Shown piece after piece: positions 37,327-49,682 of a stretch of 64,000 nucleotides of DNA (its first letter is position 1; each line of letters opens with the position of its first letter). A program made the position numbers and the translations under genes. The notes beneath the pieces were generated by a model that saw nothing but the letters and a program-made list of their open reading frames with translations, was not told the origin of the DNA and did no database searches. The stretch is taken from NCBI RefSeq assembly GCF_902833055.1, contig NZ_CADFEJ010000011.1, positions 1 to 64,000 on the forward strand, in the 5' to 3' direction. This DNA is from Burkholderia territorii (GTDB lineage Bacteria; Pseudomonadota; Gammaproteobacteria; Burkholderiales; Burkholderiaceae).

Positions 37327-38650
37327 ACAGCGACCCGACACGCAGGATCTGCGTGAGCTCGTCGAGCGCCGTGCGCGATTCGTCGAGCAGCGTCGGATCG
37401 GCGAGATCTTCCGGAGCGAGACGATCGCGGTAGTGCTTTTCGATCCACGCGTCGAGCGACGCGAACAGCGTGTCGTTGATCCACACGTTCGACGTGACGG
37501 CCGCACGCTCGGCTTCGTTCAGCACGACGCGCAGGCGCAGGCACGCCGGGCCGCCGCCGTTCTTCATGCTTTCGCGCAGGTCGAACACGAGCACGTCGCG
37601 GATCGGGCCATTGCCGCCCGCGAGCTGATCCAGGTACGCGGCGACGTTCGCGTTCTCGCGGCACTCCTGCGGCACGACGAGCACCTGCGAGCCGTCGGCG
37701 CGCGACAGCAGCTGGCTGTTGAACAGATACGACGTCACCGCGTCGTTCACGCTCACTGCCGCGTCAGGCACCTCGATCACGTTCAGCCGCGCGCCGCGCG
37801 CGTCGAGTGCGGCCGTCAGCGTGTCGTAGATCGCCTGCTTGTTGACGAACGCGCGCTCGTGCGTGAACAGCGTGTCGCGGTTGCCGACCGAGATCACGTC
37901 GTTGTGGAACACGCCTGCGTCGATCACGTCCGGATCCTGCTGCGCATAGACCGTCGCCGTTTCGGCGAGACCGTGGCGATGCGCGACCGCGCGGCTCGCC
38001 TCGAAGGTCTGGCGTGCCGGGAAGCGCTTCGGCTCCGGGCCGCGGCGGTATTCCGCGCGGCCGTACACGAAGAACTCCACGCCCGGCTTGCCGTATTCGG
38101 CACAAAAGCGCGTGTGGTTCGCGGCGCCTTCGTCGCCGAGTGCGGGCGTGCCCGTCAGTGCCTCGTGCACCGCGAAGTGCGCGGGATCGGCGAACAGCGT
38201 CGACAGCGTGCGGCGCGTCGCCTCGTGCTCGATCGCGCGATGCAGCTTGCTGCACAGGTTGGCCGGCGTGAAGTGCACGCGGCCGTCGCTCGTGTCGGCC
38301 GACGGGCTGACGGTCGCCGCGTTCGCGGTCCACATCGCCGACGCCGAGCTCGCCGCGGCGAGGAGTTCAGGCGCCTGCTTCGCGGCCTTCGCGATCACGT
38401 CCGCATCCTTGCCGGTGAAGCCGAGCTCGCGCAGCAGGCGCAGCGACGGGCGCTCCTGCGGCGGCAGCACGCCTTGCGCGAAACCGAGGTCCGCGAGCTG
38501 CTTCATCTTGCGCAGCCCCTGCTTCGCGGCGGCCTTCGGATTCGCGGCCGACTTCTCGTTGTTGAGCGACGCCACGTTGCCGAACGACAGCCCGGCGTAG
38601 TTGTGGGTCGGGCCGACGAGTCCGTCGAAATTGGCTTCTTGTGCGTTCAT
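37310..38650 (-). CDS. astB: N-succinylarginine dihydrolase
   Basis: The product is 446 residues, normal for the family. It opens [20 protein letters not shown] and carries the catalytic Cys in [12 protein letters not shown] (about Cys370), with the guanidino-modifying fold. It converts N-succinylarginine to succinylornithine, releasing two ammonia and CO2. The ATG at 38650 has GAGGGA upstream. It starts 14 bp after astD and overlaps astE, so the order here is astD-astB-astE. Confidence 0.95.
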   Translation of the reverse strand: MNAQEANFDGLVGPTHNYAGLSFGNVASLNNEKSAANPKAAAKQGLRKMKQLADLGFAQGVLPPQERPSLRLLRELGFTGKDADVIAKAAKQAPELLAAASSASAMWTANAATVSPSADTSDGRVHFTPANLCSKLHRAIEHEATRRTLSTLFADPAHFAVHEALTGTPALGDEGAANHTRFCAEYGKPGVEFFVYGRAEYRRGPEPKRFPARQTFEASRAVAHRHGLAETATVYAQQDPDVIDAGVFHNDVISVGNRDTLFTHERAFVNKQAIYDTLTAALDARGARLNVIEVPDAAVSVNDAVTSYLFNSQLLSRADGSQVLVVPQECRENANVAAYLDQLAGGNGPIRDVLVFDLRESMKNGGGPACLRLRVVLNEAERAAVTSNVWINDTLFASLDAWIEKHYRDRLAPEDLADPTLLDESRTALDELTQILRVGSLYDFQR

Positions 38651-38664
38651 CGTCGTTCCCTCGA

Positions 38665-41163
<2,499 letters not shown>

Positions 41164-41167
<4 letters not shown>

Positions 41168-42231
41168 GCTGCGTCTCCCTTCATGTCTTCATCGTCGCGA
41201 CGGTGCAGCGGCACGCAGCGCACGACGTCACCTTCCTTCACATCGAGTGCCGCGCGCACGTCACCGGCGAGCGGCGCATGGGCGCCCCGCGCGTCGGCCG
41301 TGCCGCCCGGCAGGTCGGCCAGCACGCAGCGGAACGACTCGCCGCTGCCCGTCGACACCATGTATGCGACATCGCCCTGCTGCCGCGCCGCTTCGCGCAC
41401 GGTGCGCTCCGCGCCGTGCTTCACGCATGCGGTGCGGTCGACCTGCGCGGTCAGCACCGGGCCCGCGTCGAAGATGTCGACAAAGCGGTCCGGCTCGAAG
41501 CCTTCCTCGAGATGAATGTCGTACGCGAGCAGTGCCGATTCGTTCGGCTCGCCGAGCACGCGCTGCGCGGCTTCCGGCAGCAGCGGCACGTAGAGCGGAT
41601 ACGCGGGCATCACTTCCGCGATGAACGTGCGGCTGCGGCCGCCCGACGCGATATCGACGTCGGTGAAGTCGCGGCCGAAGAACTTGCGGCCCACCGCTTC
41701 CCAGAACGGCGATGCGCCCGTGGCGTCGCTCACGCCGAGCAGCAGCGTGAACACTTCCGGCGTGAAGCGGCGGCGGTTCGCGGCGATGTACATCATCCGC
41801 GCGCGCGAGATCAGGTGCGCGGCCGCGTCGCCGCGCAGCGACGGATCGACGTAGAAGCCGGCCAGCCGGCTCTTGCCGGTCAGCTCGTGCGACATCGTGA
41901 GCGCGTGGATCTTGCGGTTCACGTGCAGTTCGCGCGACGCGTGGATCAGTGCGTCGTTGCGGAATGCGTAGAACGGCTCCGAGTAGCCGGCCGCGGCCAC
42001 GATGCTCGCCGTGCCGAGCAGCTTGCCCGTCGACGAATCCTCGAGCACGAACAGGTAGAACTCCTCGCCGGCGAAGTCGACGTCCGCGCGAAACGAATCC
42101 TCGGAGAGCGCCACGCGCGCTTCGAGCGCCGCGCGGTCGTGCGGCAGCGAGTGCAGGACCGGCTGCGCGGTGCGCGCCATGTGCGCGAGCGCATCGAGAT
42201 CCGTGAGTTTGCCGGGGCGAACAAATAGCAT
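41164..42231 (-). CDS. aruF: Arginine/ornithine N-succinyltransferase, alpha subunit
   Basis: The product is 355 residues and a paralogue of the downstream subunit (LFVRPGKLTDLDALAHMA start, FVDIFDAGPVLTAQVDRTAC near the end). In Pseudomonas and Burkholderia the enzyme is a two-subunit AruF-AruG complex, unlike the single AstA of enterobacteria. It starts 30 bp after the astC stop. The C-terminal 20 residues are charged and less conserved. Confidence 0.92.
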
Positions 42232-42261
42232 CGTCGTTCCTGTCTGCGGTGGGGGCGCCGA

Positions 42262-43494
42262 TCAGCGCGCGGTGGCTTCCTGGGCCGCGAGCACCTGCTC
42301 GACCGCCTTCTCGAAGCGCTTCACGCCTTCGTCGAGCAGGTCGAACGGAATCACGAGCGACGGAACGAAGCGCAGCACGTTCGGGCCCGCGATCAGCATG
42401 ATCAGGCCGTTCTCGGCGGCGGCGGTGACGAAGTCCTTCGCACGGCCGTCGAATGCGGCGGTGAGTTCCGCGCCGACCAGCAGGCCCTTGCCGCGGACGT
42501 CCTTGAAGATGCCGAAGCGTGCGTTGATGCGTTCCAGTGCGCCCTTCAGTCGCACGCTGCGTTCGCGCACGCCTTCGAGCAGGGCCGGGTCGGCGATCAG
42601 TTCGACGACCTTGTCCGCGATCGCCGACGCGAGCGGGTTGCCGCCGTACGTCGTGCCGTGCACGCCGACCTTGAAGTGCGCGGCCAGTTCGTTCGTCGTC
42701 AGCATCGCGCCGATCGGGAAACCGTTGCCGAGTGCCTTCGCGGTCGTGAGGATGTCCGGCGTGACGCCCGTGTCCATGTACGCGTAGAACTGGCCCGTGC
42801 GGCCGACGCCCGTTTGCACTTCGTCGAAGATCAGCAGTGCGTCGTTCGCGTCGCAGGCTTCGCGCAGTGCTTTCAGGAACGCCGGATCGGCCGGGATCAC
42901 GCCGCCTTCGCCCTGCACCGGCTCGACGATCACCGCGCACGTTTGCGGGCCGATCGCGGCCTTCGCGGCTTCGATGTCGTTGAACGGCAGGTGCTTGATG
43001 CCGGCCGGCACCGGGCCGAAGCCTTCCGAATATTTCGGCTGGCCGCCGACGCTGACCGTGAAGAACGTGCGGCCGTGGAATGACTGGACGAACGAGACGA
43101 TTTCGTATTTGTCGGCGCCGTGGCGGTCGAATGCGACGCGGCGGGCCAGTTTCAGCGCGGCTTCGTTCGCTTCGGCGCCCGAGTTCGCGAAGAATGCGCG
43201 GTCGGCGAAGGTCAGCGATTCGAGGCGCTTCGCGAGGCGCAGCACCGGCTCGTTCGTATAGCCGTTGCCGATGTGCCAGAGCTTGCGGCCCTGTTCGTCC
43301 AGGACCTTCAGCAGTTCCGGATGGCCGTGGCCCAGCGACGTCACCGCGATGCCGCAGGCGAAATCCACGTATTCGCGGCCGGCCGTGTCCCATACGCGCG
43401 AGCCCTCTGCACGGTCCGGCACGAACGGCGCGGGAGAAAATACCGGCACCATCACTTCGTCGAATGTCTGGCGGGTCACGGTCGAGGTCGTCAT
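42262..43494 (-). CDS. astC: Succinylornithine/acetylornithine transaminase
   Basis: The product is 410 residues. It is a class III PLP aminotransferase with [12 protein letters not shown] and the PLP lysine K253 in [16 protein letters not shown]. It transfers the delta-amino group of succinylornithine to 2-oxoglutarate. The family also accepts acetylornithine, so the gene could be called aruC. The ATG at 43494 has AAAGGA. The 21-codon extension upstream is unlikely. It is the first gene of the six-gene catabolic operon. Confidence 0.92.
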   Translation of the reverse strand: MTTSTVTRQTFDEVMVPVFSPAPFVPDRAEGSRVWDTAGREYVDFACGIAVTSLGHGHPELLKVLDEQGRKLWHIGNGYTNEPVLRLAKRLESLTFADRAFFANSGAEANEAALKLARRVAFDRHGADKYEIVSFVQSFHGRTFFTVSVGGQPKYSEGFGPVPAGIKHLPFNDIEAAKAAIGPQTCAVIVEPVQGEGGVIPADPAFLKALREACDANDALLIFDEVQTGVGRTGQFYAYMDTGVTPDILTTAKALGNGFPIGAMLTTNELAAHFKVGVHGTTYGGNPLASAIADKVVELIADPALLEGVRERSVRLKGALERINARFGIFKDVRGKGLLVGAELTAAFDGRAKDFVTAAAENGLIMLIAGPNVLRFVPSLVIPFDLLDEGVKRFEKAVEQVLAAQEATAR

Positions 43495-43556
43495 GGTCGT
43501 TCCTTTCGGTTTCGTAAGAGGGTTCAACAGGATCAAGTTTAGGTAAGGGTGACGCA

Positions 43557-43578
43557 AGCGTCTTGCGGATTTGCGACG
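43557..43578 (-). promoter_or_regulatory. Candidate ArgR box upstream of astC
   Basis: On the minus strand the sequence reads CGTCGCAAATCCGCAAGACG, ending about 65 bp before the astC ATG. It matches the site before aotJ (TGTCGCAAATGCGCAAGGCG) at 17 of 20 positions. Confidence 0.45.
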
Positions 43579-43678
43579 GGTTCTATCGGAAGCGGTGGGT
43601 TCGGGTTTGTTTGATCTTTTTTGGTCGGGGTTTTTGGTGTCGCTTTATTTTGGGGTCGGTTGGGGGGGCGCATTCGGT

Positions 43679-43947
43679 GGCGTGAAGCACCTGGGATCGT
43701 GTCGGTCTATTAGCGTTGCCCCTGCGCGGGGCGGCGGTTACTTTTCTTTGTCTTGCCAAAGAAAAGTAACCAAAAGAAAGGCGCTCGGACAACGCATGAC
43801 TTCCCGGTGCCATAGTTATCCAAGTGGCCCTCGCCTAAGTGTCCGCGCTAGTCAGGAACCCGGAGTGGTTCGAGCAATGGTTCTGACATCACTCACTGCC
43901 ACACGGAGCGGTATACCGCCCGCTAGCTCCGTCCTCGCTTCGCTCGG
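43679..43947 (+). repeat. Left arm of a 269-bp inverted repeat
   Basis: This segment matches the reverse complement of 44150-44418 over its full length with only about ten differences by eye. It contains a perfect 15-bp hairpin (GGTTACTTTTCTTTG, 6-nt loop, 43736-43771) and the GC-rich block CCCCTGCGCGGGG. I recall this hairpin as a dispersed intergenic repeat in Burkholderia genomes. Confidence 0.9.
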
Positions 43948-44149
43948 CTGCAAGGTTCTTCGGCCGCAATTCATGCGCCCGTGCCACTTCTGCGAACGTC
44001 CACTGATCGGTTTCCTCGATCCAGTCAGGCGCCCGGTGCAGGCAACGGCAAATTCGATTTACTGAATTGATGTGCTTCCACCGCGAGTCGGAAAGATATT
44101 CGTCCGATCGCGTTGAGAAAGTTGGGGGGGGGGCGGGTGGACCGGTCGG

Positions 44150-44418
44150 CCGAGCGAAGCGAGGACGGAGCTAGCGGGCGGTATACCGCTCCGTGGGGTA
44201 GTGAGTGATGTCAGAACCATTGCTCGAACCACTCCGGGTTCCTGACTGGCGCCGACACTTAGGCGAGGGCCACTTGGATGGCCATGGCACCGGGAAGTCA
44301 TGCGTTGTCCGAGCGCCTTTCTTTTGGTTACTTTTCTTTGGCAAGACAAAGAAAAGTAACCGCCGCCCCGCGCAGGGGCAACGCTAATAGACCGACACGA
44401 TCACAGGTCTTTCACGCC
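44150..44418 (-). repeat. Right arm of a 269-bp inverted repeat
   Basis: Inverted copy of 43679-43947, separated from it by 202 bp. Its hairpin lies at 44326-44361. The outer end stops 26 bp before the argR stop codon, so the arm could also act as the transcription end of the aot-argR operon. Confidence 0.9.
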
Positions 44419-44444
44419 AACAAAAAGCGGCAAGACAAAAAACC

Positions 44445-45485
44445 TCAATCCTTCCCCCTCTCAACGAGCGCCCCCCCTCTCGGCTCGCCCCCACCGCCGG
44501 TCTGCTTCTCGAGCCACGCCCGACGATCTTCCCGAGGCGTAACCCCAAACCGCTCGCGATAAGCATTCGAAAAATGCGCAGCAGAAGAAAACCCGCAAGC
44601 GAGACTGACCTGAACCACCGACTTGCTGGTCCGCTGCAACTGGGTCCTTGCCTTGAGCAACCGGAGATTGAGGTAATACTTCGAGGGCATCGCCCCGAGA
44701 TACTGTCGAAAGAGCCGCTCCAACTGCCGCCGTGAAACGCCCACGAGCCCGGCGATCTCGTCGGTCGTCAACGGATCCTCGACATTGGCCTCCATCAACA
44801 GCAACGCATCGTTCAGCCGAGGATGCCGCTCGCCCGGCGCGGTCACGAAAGGAATCCGTTGCCGCTCCTCGCCGCTGCGCAGCGTGCCGGCCCCGAGCGC
44901 ATCGGCAATGCGCTCGCCCAGATCCGCGCCGTGCTCCCGGCCGATCATGGCCAGCATGAAATCGACGGTCGCCTGGCCGCCCGCGCACGTCGCCCGATCG
45001 CGATCGATCTCGAAGATCTGCTGCGTGACGATCGACCGCTCGAACTGCTCGGCGAACTGTTGATACGTCTCCCAGTTCACGCTCACGCGATAGCCGGAAA
45101 GCTGCCCGGCCATCGCGAGCCACCACACGCCGTGGTGAATCCCGGTCACCACCGGCGTGCGCTGCCCGACCCGCGCGAGACTCGCGAGAAACAGCCGATA
45201 GTCCGCAAACTGCTGAAACCGCTCCGATACGACGATCAGCCAGTCGCACGCGATCGCATCGTTGAACGCCGCATCGGCATGCCACTGCGCACCGCCGGCG
45301 AGCGGCACCGGCCGCCCGTCCCACGAACACACCTGCCAGCGATACAGCAAGCGACCGTCGATCTCGTTCGCGAGATGCAACGCATCGACGATCGGACCCA
45401 CGCCCGACATCGACACGGGCGGCAATGCAACGATCGCCACCTGCGTCGTGCGGGTGGCGCCTGCGGGACGAGACACCGGTACCAC
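44445..45485 (-). CDS. argR: AraC-family regulator of arginine metabolism, ArgR-like (GlxA type)
   Basis: The product is 346 residues. An N-terminal DJ-1/PfpI-like (GlxA) domain (about 15-190) is followed by a C-terminal AraC helix-turn-helix pair (about 225-325: LTTDEIAGLVGVSRRQLERLF and VSLACGFSSAAHFSNAYRERFGVTP). In Pseudomonas aeruginosa an AraC-family ArgR is encoded at the end of the aot operon and activates the aru operon with arginine. The same arrangement here supports the name. This ArgR is unrelated to the hexameric E. coli ArgR. The start is GTG at 45485, 21 bp after aotP. A second GTG three codons on is possible. Confidence 0.82.
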   Translation of the reverse strand: MVPVSRPAGATRTTQVAIVALPPVSMSGVGPIVDALHLANEIDGRLLYRWQVCSWDGRPVPLAGGAQWHADAAFNDAIACDWLIVVSERFQQFADYRLFLASLARVGQRTPVVTGIHHGVWWLAMAGQLSGYRVSVNWETYQQFAEQFERSIVTQQIFEIDRDRATCAGGQATVDFMLAMIGREHGADLGERIADALGAGTLRSGEERQRIPFVTAPGERHPRLNDALLLMEANVEDPLTTDEIAGLVGVSRRQLERLFRQYLGAMPSKYYLNLRLLKARTQLQRTSKSVVQVSLACGFSSAAHFSNAYRERFGVTPREDRRAWLEKQTGGGGEPRGGALVERGKD

Positions 45486-45506
45486 GTATGAAACCCGCCC
45501 TTCGCG

Positions 45507-46307
45507 TTACTTGAGACTGCCCGACAGGAACTGCTTCAGACGCTCGCTCTGCGGACGCACCAGCACCTCCTTCGGATCGCCCTCTTCCTCGGTCCGCCCC
45601 TGATGCAGGAACATCACGTGGTTCGACACGTTGCGCGCAAAGCCCATCTCGTGCGTGACGACGATCATCGTGCGCCCTTCCTCGGCCAGCTTCTGCATCA
45701 CCTTCAGCACTTCACCGACCAGTTCCGGATCCAGCGCGGAAGTCGGCTCGTCGAACAGCATCACGTCGGGATGCATCGCCAGCGCCCGCGCGATCGCCAC
45801 ACGTTGCTGCTGCCCGCCCGACAGATGCGACGGATACTGCTTCTCGACGCGCGGCGGCAAACCGACCTTCTCCAGGTACTCCCGCGCACGCTCCTCGGCT
45901 TCCTTCTTCGAAATGCCGAGCACGTGCACCGGCGCTTCCATCACGTTCTCGAGCACGTTCATGTGCGCCCACAGATTGAAGTGCTGGAACACCATCGCGA
46001 GCTTCGTGCGGATGCGCTGCAACTGCTTGTGATCGGCAACCTCGAGCGCGCCGGCACGGTCAGTCTTCGTGCGCACGGCCTCGCCGTCGACCACGATCTG
46101 CCCCGCATTCGGCCGCTCGAGAAAATTGATGCAGCGCAGGAACGTACTCTTGCCCGACCCGCTCGCGCCGATGATGCTGATGACGTCGCCCGCCTTCGCG
46201 TTCAGCGACACGCCCTTGAGCACCTCGTTGTCGCCGTAGCGCTTGTGAATGTCGACCGCGGCAAGCTTGACGGAAGCGGACGCGCTCGTTTGAGTGATCT
46301 CGGCCAA
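45507..46307 (-). CDS. aotP: Arginine/ornithine ABC transporter ATPase, AotP/HisP-like
   Basis: The product is 266 residues. It is a complete polar amino acid ABC ATPase: Walker [10 protein letters not shown] (47-55), Q-loop VFQHFNLW, signature LSGGQQQR, Walker [13 protein letters not shown] and switch His in VTHEMGF. It energises uptake by the AotQ-AotM permease. The longer-than-usual leader of about 15 residues before the domain ([14 protein letters not shown]) is low-complexity. Confidence 0.92.
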   Translation of the reverse strand: MAEITQTSASASVKLAAVDIHKRYGDNEVLKGVSLNAKAGDVISIIGASGSGKSTFLRCINFLERPNAGQIVVDGEAVRTKTDRAGALEVADHKQLQRIRTKLAMVFQHFNLWAHMNVLENVMEAPVHVLGISKKEAEERAREYLEKVGLPPRVEKQYPSHLSGGQQQRVAIARALAMHPDVMLFDEPTSALDPELVGEVLKVMQKLAEEGRTMIVVTHEMGFARNVSNHVMFLHQGRTEEEGDPKEVLVRPQSERLKQFLSGSLK

Positions 46308-46328
46308 CTGGCTCTCCTCGAAGTGAAA

Positions 46329-47042
46329 TCAATGACGGCCGGCCGCGAGATACGCGAGCCAGTGGCGCTCCGCCCGGCGAAATGCCGCGACGAGTGCGAA
46401 CGATACCGCAAGATAGATCAGCGCGGCGATTCCGAACGACTGGAACGCCATGTAGGTCGCGGAATTGGCGTCGCGCGCGACCTTCAGGATGTCGGGCACG
46501 GTCGCCGTGAACGCGACGGTGGTCGCGTGCAGCATCAGGATCACCTCGTTGCTGTACAGCGGCAGCGCGCGGCGCAGCGCCGACGGCAGGATCACCCGGC
46601 GGTACATCGTGAACGGCGACATCCCGTAAGCGCGCGCCGCCTCGACCTCGCCGTGCGGAATCGCGCGAATCGCGCCGGCGAAGATCTCGGTCGTGTACGC
46701 ACAGGTGTTCAGCGCGAACGCGAGGATCGCGCAATTGAAGCCGCTGCGGAAAAACGCGTCGAGCAACGAATGCGACCGCACGAACTCGAGGCTGTACATG
46801 CCCGTGTACATCAGCAGCAGCTGCACGTAGAGCGGCGTGCCGCGGAATACATACGTGTAGAACCGCACCGGCATCGACAGCCATTTCTTCTTCGACACGC
46901 GCGCGACCGCGAGCGGCACCGCGCACACGAAGCCGAGCGAGATCGACGCGACGAGCAGCCACAGCGTCACCGCAAGGCCGGAGAGGCGCTGGCCGTCCCA
47001 GTAAAGGAACGCCTGGCCGAATTCCTGGAGGATCTCGATCAT
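46329..47042 (-). CDS. aotM: Arginine/ornithine ABC transporter permease, AotM/HisM-like
   Basis: The product is 237 residues, an inner-membrane subunit with about five hydrophobic segments and the permease EAA loop (GEVEAARAYGMSPFTMYRRVILPSALRRALP). Its ATG overlaps the stop of aotQ in an ATGA. It forms a heterodimer with AotQ and is followed 21 bp on by aotP. There is no aotO-like gene between them, unlike the aotJQMOP order I recall for Pseudomonas aeruginosa. Confidence 0.92.
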   Translation of the reverse strand: MIEILQEFGQAFLYWDGQRLSGLAVTLWLLVASISLGFVCAVPLAVARVSKKKWLSMPVRFYTYVFRGTPLYVQLLLMYTGMYSLEFVRSHSLLDAFFRSGFNCAILAFALNTCAYTTEIFAGAIRAIPHGEVEAARAYGMSPFTMYRRVILPSALRRALPLYSNEVILMLHATTVAFTATVPDILKVARDANSATYMAFQSFGIAALIYLAVSFALVAAFRRAERHWLAYLAAGRH

Positions 47043-47728
47043 AGTTCTGCGTGCCGCACGCCCATGGAATAACGCTTCTCGAGCTGGATCAGCACGAGGT
47101 TGGAAACGGTCGTGATCGCAAGGTAGATCAGCGCCGCGACGAGGATGAAGAAGAACATGTTGAACGTGCTCTTGCCGGCGTCCTGCGCGGCCTTCACGAC
47201 GTCCGCGAGACCGATGATCGACACCAGCGCGGTCGCCTTGACGAGCACCTGCCAGTTGTTGCCGATGCCCGGCAGCGCAAAACGCATCATCTGCGGAAAC
47301 ATGATCCGCACGAACACGCGCATCCCGCTCATCCCGTACGCCGCGCCCGCCTCGAGCTGGCCGCGCGGCACCGACAGGAAGGCTCCGCGAAACGTCTCGG
47401 TGAAGTACGCACCGTAGATGAAGCCGAGCGTCAGCACGCCGGCGACGAACGGATCGATGTCGATCTGGTCCCAGCCGACGAGGTCGGTGAACTGGTTCAG
47501 CCAGATCTGGATGCTGTAGAACAGCAGCAGCATCAGGACGAGATCGGGCACCGAGCGGATCAGCGTCGTATAACCGGTCGCGATCGCTCGCAACACCCGG
47601 TTGTGCGACAGCTTCGCCACCGCGCCGATCAGCCCCAGCGCCACCGCGGTGGCAAGGGACAGCACCGACAGCTCGATGGTCTGCACGGTGCCGGCCCAGA
47701 GGACGGGACCAAAGCCGTAAAGGAACAC
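47039..47728 (-). CDS. aotQ: Arginine/ornithine ABC transporter permease, AotQ/HisQ-like
   Basis: The product is 229 residues from a GTG start at 47728, which has GGAG 8 bp upstream and gives the family N-terminus VFLYGFGPVLWAGTVQTI. A longer frame to 47800 exists but lacks a ribosome-binding site. Membrane segments and the EAA loop (GQLEAGAAYGMSGMRVFVRIMFPQMMRFALP) are clear. It is the first gene of aotQ-aotM-aotP-argR. Confidence 0.9.
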   Translation of the reverse strand: MFLYGFGPVLWAGTVQTIELSVLSLATAVALGLIGAVAKLSHNRVLRAIATGYTTLIRSVPDLVLMLLLFYSIQIWLNQFTDLVGWDQIDIDPFVAGVLTLGFIYGAYFTETFRGAFLSVPRGQLEAGAAYGMSGMRVFVRIMFPQMMRFALPGIGNNWQVLVKATALVSIIGLADVVKAAQDAGKSTFNMFFFILVAALIYLAITTVSNLVLIQLEKRYSMGVRHAEL

Positions 47729-47793
47729 GCGCGTCTCCAGTGTTGATATGAACACCGGCGCGCATGCCTTCCCGCGCCGGGCTGACGCGGATA

Positions 47794-47800
47794 GTCGCAA
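47794..47800 (+). promoter_or_regulatory. GTCGCAA core upstream of aotQ
   Basis: The 7-bp core shared with the two better candidate ArgR boxes occurs here, about 66 bp before the aotQ start, but on the opposite strand relative to the gene and without the AA at the expected distance. Confidence 0.25.
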
Positions 47801-47906
47801 GCGAAATTGATTGCCTCAAATCACCGTGCGCGCGATTGCTGCGTCGCAGCAATTCGTCCCACCATTTGCCGGCACGGCCTACGCCACTGTTTCAAAAGGA
47901 AAAAAG

Positions 47907-47950
47907 CCGCTTCCTGACAGTCGGATGACACGCAGGGAAGCGGACTTTTT
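47907..47950 (-). terminator. Terminator downstream of the BamE-like gene
   Basis: An 8-bp stem (CCGCTTCC/GGAAGCGG) with a 21-nt loop has a T-run on the plus strand (47946-47950) and an A-run before it, which reads as a T-run on the minus strand. It suits the minus-strand gene ending at 47994. Confidence 0.55.
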
Positions 47951-47993
47951 GCAATTTTCCGGTCGCTTTTTCGATATAGCGCCGCGGGCGTTC

Positions 47994-48551
47994 TCACCGC
48001 CCCTTCAGGATGTCGGAGCGCGAAGTCGTATAGACAAGCCCGTCCGGGCCGAAATGAACGTTGAAGAACGCGTCGGTGTTCACGCCGTCCTCGAGCCAGC
48101 GCCAGCTCCACACCGTCTCCGGTTTCAGCGGGTACTGCGCGATGTCGCCCGGCTTGCCGAGCAGGCGCCGCACCTCGTCCTCGTTCATCCCGGGACGCAC
48201 CTTCGCGAAATTCTCGGCGGTCAGCACCTGCGTCGCGCCCGTGTAGTGCCCGCTCGCGTCGAGGTCGACGAACCAGGTCTGGTTGCCCATCGGGCCGCGC
48301 GGATATTCGAGGCGCTTCGAGCCGTCGGTGAACGTGCGCTCGGTCTCGGGCTTGCCCATCGTGGCGCGCACGTCGGCTTCGGTCGATACGCCGGCCTTCA
48401 GCCCCTTGAGCAGCAGCGGCGCCGGCTTGATCGCGTTGAAAAAGTCCCTGATACGTTGCACGTCGAGATTGCCTTGCTTGTCGTCGCAGCCGGTCAGTGC
48501 CAGCGCGGCGGCCAGCAGCGTCACGGGAAGCAGCCGGAAACGAAAAATCAT
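47994..48551 (-). CDS. BamE/SmpA-domain-like lipoprotein
   Basis: The product is 185 residues. A signal peptide ends in a lipobox (L-T-G-C, Cys21). Two short SmpA/BamE-like repeats follow, one from LLKGLKAGVSTEADVRATMGKP and one from VRPGMNEDEVRRLLGKPGD, each followed by a Trp-containing strand. BamE itself is smaller with one domain, so this is a relative of unknown role at the outer membrane. It lies 87 bp after hpnL in the same direction and may share its transcript. Confidence 0.72.
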   Translation of the reverse strand: MIFRFRLLPVTLLAAALALTGCDDKQGNLDVQRIRDFFNAIKPAPLLLKGLKAGVSTEADVRATMGKPETERTFTDGSKRLEYPRGPMGNQTWFVDLDASGHYTGATQVLTAENFAKVRPGMNEDEVRRLLGKPGDIAQYPLKPETVWSWRWLEDGVNTDAFFNVHFGPDGLVYTTSRSDILKGR

Positions 48552-48638
48552 CGGAAGAAATGCGCGTCGAGAAAACACGCGGCAAGGATACCCGCGCAAC
48601 GCCAAAAGCGCGAGACGGGCGCGTGGCCCGTCTCGTGT

Positions 48639-49682
48639 TCAATGCATGGTTTCGGTGTGCGTCTCGGCTTCGCGGCGCACCGCTTGCGGCGCCTGCGCCA
48701 CCGCCCGTGCGCCGCCGATCCGGCGCCGCGTGCGCACGAGTTCGGCAAGCTGCCACGAACCGAGCGCGACGCAGCCGAACAGCACCTCGCGGCCGCGCTT
48801 GACCAGCGCCAGCGACAGCGCCGTCTCGCGATCGACGCCGAACATCTGCGCGAGCAGCACGACGGTCGCTTCCTGCACGCCGAGGCCGCCCGGCACCATG
48901 AACGCCGCATGACGCACGGCCTGCGTCATCGCCTCGATCGCGATCGCGCCGCCGATCGACACCGGATGGCCGAGCAGCGCGAGCGCCCAGTAGATCTCGA
49001 GCGCGCCGAGCACATAACCGGCCAGTTGCCAGAAGAATGCGCTGAACAGCAGCGTCGTGCGCGACATCAGCGCGTCGATGTCGCCATCGAGGCGGCGGCC
49101 GTCGACGCCCTGCAGCAACCGGTGCGAATCGCCGAGCAGACGCCCCGCGAACCGCTCGATCGCATGGAAGATTCCGCCGCGCCGCATCAGCACGACGCCG
49201 AGTACCGGCAACGGCAGCGTCAGCAGCAGCGCAAGGCCGATCGTGCCGCCGCCCATGTCGTGCGTCGTCGCGAGCAGCAGCACGAGACCGAGCGCCGCGA
49301 ACGCATACTGGACGACGATCGTCACCAGCACCTCGACGATCACCGACGCGGTCACGCGGCTGGCGTCGGGCACCTGCCAGCGCGCCATCCGGATCCCGAC
49401 CAGCTCGCCGCCGATGCCGACCACGGGCAGCAGCCGGTTCACCGCTTCGCGCACGGTCGCGATCCACCACAGAAACGGCAGCGACGCACGCCGGTCGAGC
49501 AGCTGGTGCCACGCATACGCGTCGAGCAGCAGCGGCAGCGCGTGAAACGGCACGAGCCAGAGCAGCGCGAAACCGGCACGCTCGAGCATCTGCGTCACGT
49601 CGCCGATGCCTTCGTGCAGCCCCAGCGCAAGCAGGATGCCGATGCCGATCGGCCAGCCGAGCCATTTGATCCATCGGGTCAT
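48639..49682 (-). CDS. hpnL: Hopanoid-associated membrane protein HpnL
   Basis: The product is 347 residues with about seven to eight hydrophobic segments. It belongs to the lysylphosphatidylglycerol synthase TM/UPF0104 family, with AVNRLLPVVGIGGELVGIRMA and the conserved FMVPGGLGVQEATVV. In hopanoid clusters this protein is annotated HpnL. A flippase or transport role for hopanoids has been suggested and is not evident from sequence. Its ATG overlaps the hpnK stop (ATGA). Confidence 0.85.
   Translation of the reverse strand: MTRWIKWLGWPIGIGILLALGLHEGIGDVTQMLERAGFALLWLVPFHALPLLLDAYAWHQLLDRRASLPFLWWIATVREAVNRLLPVVGIGGELVGIRMARWQVPDASRVTASVIVEVLVTIVVQYAFAALGLVLLLATTHDMGGGTIGLALLLTLPLPVLGVVLMRRGGIFHAIERFAGRLLGDSHRLLQGVDGRRLDGDIDALMSRTTLLFSAFFWQLAGYVLGALEIYWALALLGHPVSIGGAIAIEAMTQAVRHAAFMVPGGLGVQEATVVLLAQMFGVDRETALSLALVKRGREVLFGCVALGSWQLAELVRTRRRIGGARAVAQAPQAVRREAETHTETMH

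Larger units (their letters stand above)
43495..44444. other. 950-bp intergenic region between argR and astC with an inverted repeat pair
   Basis: No supported protein gene. It holds, in order, the astC leader with a candidate ArgR box, the left 269-bp repeat arm, a 202-bp spacer with a G-run near 44125, and the right arm. Short reading frames inside both arms encode the same peptide family (LSFGYFSLARQRKVT) because the arms are copies. I treat them as repeat-derived and not as genes. Confidence 0.75.

Noticed and set aside
43571..44562. Short open frames in and around the inverted repeat arms (for example peptides with LSFGYFSLARQRKVT)
   Set aside because: The same peptide arises from both arms because they are copies, and the frames lack ribosome-binding sites. 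They are best explained as repeat sequence that is often over-annotated.
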